Origin: Pseudomonadota bacterium
Lineage (GTDB): Bacteria > Pseudomonadota > Gammaproteobacteria > Xanthomonadales > Xanthomonadaceae
Direction of reading: 5' to 3'
Length of the DNA: 64,000 nt
NCBI GenBank assembly: GCA_018241125.1
Contig: JAFEEL010000033.1
Location: forward strand, 142,294 to 206,293
Shown: in pieces, positions 56,524 to 64,000 of the stretch
Position numbering within the stretch: position 1 is the first letter of the stretch
How the letters are laid out: every line of letters begins with the position of its first letter
Notes under the pieces: model-generated
Seen by the model: only the letters and a program-made list of their open reading frames with translations
Databases searched by the model: none
What the model was told of the DNA's origin: nothing
Translations under genes and position numbers: made by a program

Positions 56524-58224
56524 ATGCGCATCGTACTGGCCCAGTTCGATTTCCCGGTTGGCGCGGTCGAGGCCAACGCGCGGCGCATCGTTGAGTTGAT
56601 ATTGCACGCGCGCGACGTGCAGCAGGCGGACGTGGTGCTGTTTCCCGAGCTGGCGGTCAGCGGCTACCCGCCCGAAGATTTGCTCTTGCGCCCGGATTTC
56701 CTGCTCGCCTGCGATGCGGCGTTGGCGCGCATCGCCGCGTCCGTGCACGGCATCGTCGCCGTGGTCGGACACCCGGAAGCGGCCGGCGCGGTGGTGTTCA
56801 ACGCCGCCAGCGTGCTGCGCGATGGCCGCGTCGCGGCGACCTATCGAAAACGCGAACTGCCCAACTATGCGGTGTTCGACGAACGGCGCTATTTCGCGCC
56901 CGGCGAGGACGCTTGCACCTTCGATGTCGATGGCGTGCGCATCGGCGTGGTGATCTGCGAGGACCTGTGGTTCGCCGAGCCGCTGGCGGCGTGCGCGAAA
57001 GCCGGCGCGCAACTGGTGCTGGTGCCCAACGCCTCGCCGTTCGAGCACGCCAAGGCTGCCCAGCGCGATCGCCTGCTGGCCCAGCGCGTGACCGAGTCGG
57101 GCGTGGCGATCGCTTACCTGAATCTGGTCGGCGGGCAGGACAGCCTGGTGTTCGACGGCGCATCGTGTCTGGCCGATGCCGATGGCCGCATCCACCCGGC
57201 GGCCGAAGCCTTCGCCGATCACCTGCTGGTCGCCGATTTCGACCCGACCACGCGCCGCTTCGCGCCGCTGGACTGGCCGGTGGAACGCGACGCAACGAAG
57301 GCCGCACAGGCCTATCGCGCGATCGTGCGCGGTACCGCCGACTACCTGCGCAAGAACGGCTTCTCGCAGGTCGTGCTGGGCTTGTCGGGCGGGGTGGATT
57401 CGGCGCTGGTGCTGGCGCTGGCGGTGGACGCGCTGGGCGCGGACAACGTGCTGGCGGTGCGCCTGCCCTCGCGCTACACCTCCGAGCTGAGCAACGACTT
57501 GGCCGCGCAACAGTGCGCGGCGCTCGGCGTGCGGATGGAAACCGTCGCCATCGAAGCGCCGTTCGCAGGTTTCCTCGATGCGCTCGCACCGCTGTTCGCC
57601 GGATTGCCCAGCGACGTCACCGAGGAAAACCTGCAATCGCGCTGCCGCGGCGCGCTGCTGATGGCGTTGGCAAACAAGAGCGGACGGCTGTTGTTGACCA
57701 CCGGCAACAAGAGCGAGTACGCGGTCGGCTACGCGACGATATACGGCGACATGTGCGGCGGCTACGCGCCGATCAAGGACCTGTACAAGACCGAGGTGTA
57801 TGCGCTGTGCGAGTGGCGCAATGGCGCGGGACTCGGGACTCGGGACTCGGGACTCGCCAAAGCCGGCGCCGAAACAAGCGTTGCGAGACCCGAGTCCCGA
57901 GTCCCGAGTCCCGGCTCTTCGGTCATTCCCCTCGCCGTCATCACCCGTGCGCCCTCGGCCGAGTTGCGCGACAACCAGATCGATCAGGATTCGCTGCCGC
58001 CCTACGCCGTGCTGGACGCGATCTTGTTCCGCGAAATCGAGCTGGAGCAGTCGCGTGCGGAAATCCTTGCTGCCGGGTTCGACGCGGCAACGGTTGATCG
58101 CGTGCTGCGCTTGCTGCGCATCAGCGAGTGGAAACGGCAACAGGCCGCGCCGGGCCCGAAGGTGTCGCGCAAGGCCTTCGGCCGCGAGCGTCGTTATCCG
58201 ATCACGTCGGCTTGGCGTGCCTGA
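56524..58224 (+). CDS. nadE: Glutamine-dependent NAD+ synthetase with a repeat insertion
   Basis: A 566-aa two-domain enzyme. The N-terminal nitrilase amidase has the Glu-Lys-Cys triad (FPELAVSG, YRKRELPNY, VVICEDLW). The C-terminal NAD synthetase has the P-loop LGLSGGVDSALVLAL, LLTTGNKSEYAVGY and SLPPYAVLDAIL. It makes NAD+ from deamido-NAD+, ATP and glutamine. Between YALCEWRN and VIPLAVITR about 29 residues are encoded by GGGACTC-type repeats (57828-57914). The frame is kept and the insert lies in a loop, so activity is plausible. Confidence 0.95.
   Translation: MRIVLAQFDFPVGAVEANARRIVELILHARDVQQADVVLFPELAVSGYPPEDLLLRPDFLLACDAALARIAASVHGIVAVVGHPEAAGAVVFNAASVLRDGRVAATYRKRELPNYAVFDERRYFAPGEDACTFDVDGVRIGVVICEDLWFAEPLAACAKAGAQLVLVPNASPFEHAKAAQRDRLLAQRVTESGVAIAYLNLVGGQDSLVFDGASCLADADGRIHPAAEAFADHLLVADFDPTTRRFAPLDWPVERDATKAAQAYRAIVRGTADYLRKNGFSQVVLGLSGGVDSALVLALAVDALGADNVLAVRLPSRYTSELSNDLAAQQCAALGVRMETVAIEAPFAGFLDALAPLFAGLPSDVTEENLQSRCRGALLMALANKSGRLLLTTGNKSEYAVGYATIYGDMCGGYAPIKDLYKTEVYALCEWRNGAGLGTRDSGLAKAGAETSVARPESRVPSPGSSVIPLAVITRAPSAELRDNQIDQDSLPPYAVLDAILFREIELEQSRAEILAAGFDAATVDRVLRLLRISEWKRQQAAPGPKVSRKAFGRERRYPITSAWRA
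57828..57914. repeat. GGGACTC heptanucleotide repeat insertion in nadE
   Basis: A left arm of four GGGACTC units (57828-57856) and a right arm of inverted units (about 57889-57914, CGAGTCC repeats) enclose a 30-bp centre. The arms can pair into a long hairpin. The whole insertion keeps the nadE frame. Confidence 0.88.
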
Positions 58225-58257
58225 ACGGGCGCGGCGGGTGCCGCGGCGCCCGTACCC

Positions 58258-59118
58258 TCACTGTCCCGGCGCAATCGGGTTGAGGCGACGCAGAACGCTT
58301 TCCTTGGGCGGCCAGTGACCCTTGAACCAGGGGTGGCCGGGGAAGTTCTGCTGCAGCACGCGCGCCGCGTCTTCCGACAGCTTGGTCTGGCCCAGGCGCT
58401 TGTAGGCTTCGGCCATCAGCGCCAGCGCATCGCCTTCGTAGGCGCTTTGCGGGTAGTTGACGATCACGTATTGGCCGCGGTTGGCGGCGGCGACGTAGGC
58501 TTGCCGGCTGAGATAGAACAATCCGACGTTGACTTCGTGGCGAGCCATTTCCTCGCGCAGGTAGATCATGCGCTGGCGCGCGTCGGGCACGTAACGGCTG
58601 TTCGGGAAGCGGCGGATCAGGTCGGCGAACTCATTGAAACTGGCCCGCGGCGAGCCTTGATCGCGCGCGCTCATGTCCAGCCTGGCGATGCGCGCCAGCA
58701 GCTGCGAGTCGCGGTTGAAGTCGATCAGCGCCTTCATGTAGTAGGCGTAGTCGACGTGGCGGTGGGTGGGGTAGGTGCGGATGAAGCGGTTGGCGGTGGC
58801 GGTGGCTTCCTCGAACTTGGTTGCCTTGTACTGCGCGTAAATCAGTTCGAGCTGCGCCTGCTCGGTGTACGGGCCGTACGGGAAGCGCGCATTCAGGCGC
58901 TTGAAGTAGTTCTGCGCACGCTCGAAATTGCCGACCTGCAACTGCTTGTGCCCGGTCGCGTAAAGCTGCTCGACCGACAGGGTCTCGGTTTCGGGATCCT
59001 GATGCTTGAACAGGCCGTGGATGCTGGAGCAGCCGCTGGCGCCGAGCAGGGCGGCGAGCAAGACGAGCACCAGCAAGGAGCGGATCAGGCCATGGGTCGG
59101 GCCGCGGGATGCAATCAT
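58258..59118 (-). CDS. bamD: Outer membrane assembly lipoprotein BamD
   Basis: A 286-aa lipoprotein. The signal peptide ends in lipobox LLGASGCSS. The mature part holds five TPR-like helical repeats (LYATGHKQLQVGNFERAQNY, YFKRLNARFPYGPYTEQAQL, FPNSRYVPDARQRMIYLRE). BamD is the essential partner of BamA in inserting beta-barrel proteins. Start ATG 59118 is used; longer forms lack signal-peptide logic. Convergent with nadE. Confidence 0.95.
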   Translation of the reverse strand: MIASRGPTHGLIRSLLVLVLLAALLGASGCSSIHGLFKHQDPETETLSVEQLYATGHKQLQVGNFERAQNYFKRLNARFPYGPYTEQAQLELIYAQYKATKFEEATATANRFIRTYPTHRHVDYAYYMKALIDFNRDSQLLARIARLDMSARDQGSPRASFNEFADLIRRFPNSRYVPDARQRMIYLREEMARHEVNVGLFYLSRQAYVAAANRGQYVIVNYPQSAYEGDALALMAEAYKRLGQTKLSEDAARVLQQNFPGHPWFKGHWPPKESVLRRLNPIAPGQ

Positions 59119-59200
59119 CGGGAAGGCTGGCACGGGCACCGCCGGCGGCGGCAAGGACGGCCATGATAGCCCAAACCCCGCCGCCGTCCGCATGGGACTT

Positions 59201-59290
59201 GCAGGAGCGGCTTCAAGCCGCGATCCGAGTTCCATCGGGCCGGGGACGGCCCTCCCACAGGACGGCTCGTGTGGGAGCGGGCTGACCCGC
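59201..59290. repeat. GTGGGAGCGG-type chromosomal repeat between bamD and rluD
   Basis: Contains GCAGGAGCGGCTTCAAGCCGC, a 26-bp segment identical to 18708-18733 in the prophage (59233-59258), and TCGTGTGGGAGCGGG. Dispersed REP-like element family. The rest of 59119-59363 holds no gene and would contain both divergent promoters. Confidence 0.85.
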
Positions 59291-59363
59291 CTTCGGCGGT
59301 TGAACAGCCAGCCGCGAATTGCTCCAAACTGTCGCCCTTGACTCCGCCGCGGCCTCCACGCGC

Positions 59364-60362
59364 ATGCACAGCGAACCGGAAGATGACGACCTGCTCGACG
59401 CGACCGGCGAGGGCGGCCCGACCCTGACCGCGACGATTGCCTTCGAAGCCACCGGCAAGCGCTTCGATCAGGCGCTGGCCGAGCTGTTCCCCGACTACTC
59501 GCGCACGCGCCTTGCGGAGTGGATCAAGTCCGGTCAGGCATTGCTCGACGGTCTGCCATGCCGCCCGCGCGATCCGGTGCGCGGCGGGCAGACGGTCAGC
59601 GTGACCGCCGTGGCCGGCGCACAAACGGCGGCGCAGCCCGAGGCGATCGAGCTTGCCATTGCCCACCAAGACGCCGATGTGCTGGTGATCGACAAACCCG
59701 CCGGGCTGGTGGTGCATCCGGGGGCGGGCAACCCGCGCGGGACCTTGCTCAATGCCTTGCTGCATCACGATCCGGCCTTGGCCGAAGTCCCGCGTGCCGG
59801 CATCGTGCATCGGCTCGACAAGGACACCTCCGGGCTGCTGGTGGTCGCGCGCACGCTGCGCGCGCACGCGGCGTTGGTCGAACAACTCGCGCAGCGGCAG
59901 ATCCATCGCCAGTATGCGGCGCTGGCGATGGGCCCGATGATCGCCGGTGGCACGGTGGACGCACCGATCGGCCGGCATCCGACCGAGCGGGTGCGCATGG
60001 CCGTGGTGAGGAACGGCCGTGACGCCATCACCCACTACCGCGTGCGCGAGCGCTTCCGCGCCCATACCCTGGTCGAATGCCGCCTGGAAACTGGCCGCAC
60101 CCACCAGATTCGCGTGCACATGGCGCACATCAAGCACCCGCTGGTGGGCGACCCGCTGTACAGCCGCTTGGCCAATCCACGTGGCGCCGGACCTGAACTG
60201 GTCGAGGCGCTGCGCGGGTTTCGCCGGCAGGCGCTGCATGCCGAGAAGCTCGCGTTCACGCATCCGGCCAGCGGCGCAACCGTCACCGTCGAAGCGCCGT
60301 TGCCAGCCGATATGCAGGCGCTGTTGGCCGCCTTGCGCGCCGATGCGGCTGCGCATGCCTGA
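59364..60362 (+). CDS. rluD: 23S rRNA pseudouridine synthase RluD
   Basis: A 332-aa enzyme. An N-terminal S4-like domain ([20 protein letters not shown]) precedes the catalytic [16 protein letters not shown] with the active Asp, [14 protein letters not shown], and the [20 protein letters not shown] motif. RluD modifies U1911, U1915 and U1917 of helix 69. ATG 59364 is preferred over TTG 59319. Overlaps pgeF by 8 bp. Confidence 0.95.
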   Translation: MHSEPEDDDLLDATGEGGPTLTATIAFEATGKRFDQALAELFPDYSRTRLAEWIKSGQALLDGLPCRPRDPVRGGQTVSVTAVAGAQTAAQPEAIELAIAHQDADVLVIDKPAGLVVHPGAGNPRGTLLNALLHHDPALAEVPRAGIVHRLDKDTSGLLVVARTLRAHAALVEQLAQRQIHRQYAALAMGPMIAGGTVDAPIGRHPTERVRMAVVRNGRDAITHYRVRERFRAHTLVECRLETGRTHQIRVHMAHIKHPLVGDPLYSRLANPRGAGPELVEALRGFRRQALHAEKLAFTHPASGATVTVEAPLPADMQALLAALRADAAAHA

Positions 60363-61374
60363 CATCGGGCCCGGCGCAAGCCTGGTCGTGCCGGATTGGC
60401 CCGCGCCCGCGTGCGTGCGCGCCTTCACCACCACGCGCCTGCTGCCGGGTAACTCGTTGCCCCCGTACGATGCCTGCAACCTCGGCCTGCGCAGCGGCGA
60501 GGACGCATCAACGGTGCAGGCCAACCGTGCCTTGCTCGAACGTGCGTTCAAGCTGCCGTCGCCGCCGCGCTGGCTCAAGCAGGTGCATGGCACTCGGGTT
60601 GCGACCTTCGGCACGTCCGGCAACGATCCAGATACCCCCCACCCCAACCCTCCCCCGCAGGCGGGGGAGGGGGATGCAACAAAGGTGCGTCACGCTTCGA
60701 CTTCCGAACGATGCAATGCGAACCATCGCTCGCAGGCCGGGCAGGTGGATGCACTGGATCGCACGGCGCGGGGTCAAAGGATCGCCCATCATTTCCCTCC
60801 CCCGCAGGCGGGGGAGGGTTGGGGTGGGGGCAATCGGCTACTGCGTGGGGGCGATTGGCCGCCACGCGACGAACCCGAAGCCGACGCCGCCATCACCCGC
60901 GATGCGGGCGTGGTGCTGGCCATCCTCACCGCCGACTGCCTGCCGGTATTGTTGTGCAGCGATGACGGCGCCGTGGTCGGCGCGGCGCACGCCGGCTGGC
61001 GGGGGCTGGTCGGTGGCGTGCTGGAACGCAGCGTCGCCGCGATGGGTGTCGATCCAGCGCGCATTCTGGCCTGGCTGGGGCCGGCTGCCGGCCCGCAGGC
61101 TTACGAAGTCGGCGTGGAAGTGCGCAGCGCCTTCGTCAAACCCGACGCGCAAGCCGCCATCGCCTTCGTCGCCACCCGCCCCGGGCATTGGCTGTGCGAC
61201 CTGTACGCGCTGGCGCGGCGGCGTTTGATGCTCGCGGGCGTGCAGCGGGTGTACGGCGGCGGGCTGTGCACGATCACCGATGCCCGGCGCTTCTACTCGT
61301 TCCGTCGCGATGGCGCACGCAGCGGGCGCATGGCGAGTCTGATCTGCATCAACGAGCCGGTCGGTGGCGGTTGA
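60355..61374 (+). CDS. pgeF: Peptidoglycan editing factor PgeF (YfiH / laccase-domain) with repeat insertion
   Basis: A 339-aa protein against a usual 240-265 aa. The family motifs are intact: LKQVHGTRV (His), [11 protein letters not shown] (Cys), [15 protein letters not shown] (His) and the C-terminal [15 protein letters not shown]. PgeF hydrolyses misincorporated muropeptide or acts as a purine nucleoside enzyme. About 73 residues between [13 protein letters not shown] and [11 protein letters not shown] are encoded by two inverted palindromic repeats and their filler (60634-60850). The frame is preserved. ATG 60355. Confidence 0.92.
   Translation: MPDIGPGASLVVPDWPAPACVRAFTTTRLLPGNSLPPYDACNLGLRSGEDASTVQANRALLERAFKLPSPPRWLKQVHGTRVATFGTSGNDPDTPHPNPPPQAGEGDATKVRHASTSERCNANHRSQAGQVDALDRTARGQRIAHHFPPPQAGEGWGGGNRLLRGGDWPPRDEPEADAAITRDAGVVLAILTADCLPVLLCSDDGAVVGAAHAGWRGLVGGVLERSVAAMGVDPARILAWLGPAAGPQAYEVGVEVRSAFVKPDAQAAIAFVATRPGHWLCDLYALARRRLMLAGVQRVYGGGLCTITDARRFYSFRRDGARSGRMASLICINEPVGGG
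60634..60830. repeat. MITE-like repeat insertion inside pgeF
   Basis: Two palindromic units in inverted order (CCCCACCCCAACCCTCCCCC at 60637 and its complement ending near 60830) flank 120 bp of unrelated filler. Each palindrome reads PPPQAGEG. The structure resembles a small inverted-repeat element that landed in the gene. Confidence 0.88.
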
Positions 61375-61399
61375 TATCCAGAGCGGACGGCCGCATTGA

Positions 61400-61418
61400 A
61401 GGGCCATCCGGTGGCCCT
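61400..61418 (+). terminator. Hairpin between pgeF and clpB
   Basis: AGGGCCA / TGGCCCT with loop TCCGG, 25 bp after the pgeF stop. No T-run follows, so termination would be weak. A heat-shock promoter for clpB is expected in this 71-bp gap, but no convincing sigma-32 element is visible. Confidence 0.45.
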
Positions 61419-61445
61419 CTGCCGCCCCCCTTGTTGGAGCTTCCC

Positions 61446-64000
<2,555 letters not shown>

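Noticed and set aside
56332-58140. Open frame of 602 codons on the - strand
   Set aside because: Antisense to nadE and rich in His/Arg/Gln as expected of the mirror frame.
56524-58224. nadE as a disrupted gene
   Set aside because: The repeat insertion is in frame and all amidase and synthetase motifs are retained.
60355-61374. pgeF as a pseudogene because of the insertion
   Set aside because: The reading frame is continuous and the His, Cys and His metal ligands and the C-terminal motif are all present.

Overview
The window looks like chromosomal DNA of a GC-rich gammaproteobacterium, most likely order Xanthomonadales (Lysobacterales; Rhodanobacteraceae or Lysobacteraceae type). This is inferred from the type IV pilin / pilR / pilS / sucC / sucD neighbourhood, the following nadE - bamD - rluD - pgeF - clpB order, and abundant palindromic GC-rich chromosomal repeats. 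No RNA genes or CRISPR arrays were seen.

Layout. (1) 1-4508, + strand: a surface-modification operon with a GNAT/FemAB-like transferase, a hexapeptide acyltransferase, a methyltransferase, a VOC protein, an FkbH-like HAD/GNAT protein and a free-standing acyl carrier protein. The last four genes are chained by 4-nt start/stop overlaps. (2) 4546-9706, - strand: a flippase-like membrane protein, a DegT/DnrJ-type aminotransferase, a polyprenyl-phosphate GT2 glycosyltransferase and a large TMTC-like membrane protein with TPRs. (3) 9844-11002, - strand: two type IVa pilins, each with a sigma-54 -24/-12 promoter. (4) 11184-14171, + strand: a membrane/spermidine-synthase fusion. (5) 14182-15564, - strand: pilR.

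(6) 15649-51910: a complete-looking 36.3-kb transposable (Mu-like) prophage. It sits in the last codons of pilS and so separates pilS (51906-53537) from pilR. The ends can be called to the base. There is a CCAACG direct repeat on both sides, TG...CA termini, and at each end two G(T/C)G(A/C)GATA boxes beginning exactly 10 and 32 bp from the terminus. The leftward early arm (24548 to 15783) is BcepMu-like: gp16-family protein, small regulators, MuA (DD35E), MuB, Gam, GemA, Mor. A brnTA toxin-antitoxin pair lies in it on the opposite strand. A repressor with a 19-bp palindromic operator starts the rightward arm. It is followed by four membrane/secreted cargo genes, a lysis cassette, a Mu-type head module (small and large terminase, DUF935 portal, MuF, gpG, protease/scaffold, DUF2190, gpT, DUF1320) and a siphovirus-type tail module (tail tube, frameshifted chaperone, tape measure, DUF2163-like hub proteins, glycine-rich adhesin). 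No contractile sheath was found, so the phage is a mosaic of a BcepMu-type control arm and a long non-contractile tail.

(7) 53684-64000: sucC, sucD, a DUF559 nuclease gene embedded in palindromic repeats, nadE, bamD, rluD, pgeF and the 5' 850 codons of clpB. The repeats have entered coding sequence in frame in pgeF, nadE and the DUF559 gene. A related repeat family has expanded inside a prophage early gene.

How the parts connect. PilS and PilR normally form a two-component pair that switches on pilin transcription with sigma-54, and both pilin genes here keep matching promoters. The prophage leaves PilS almost intact but cuts pilR off from pilS. It also places pilR downstream of, and co-oriented with, the phage early operon, with no obvious terminator between. 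Prophage state could therefore influence pilus expression; this is inference.
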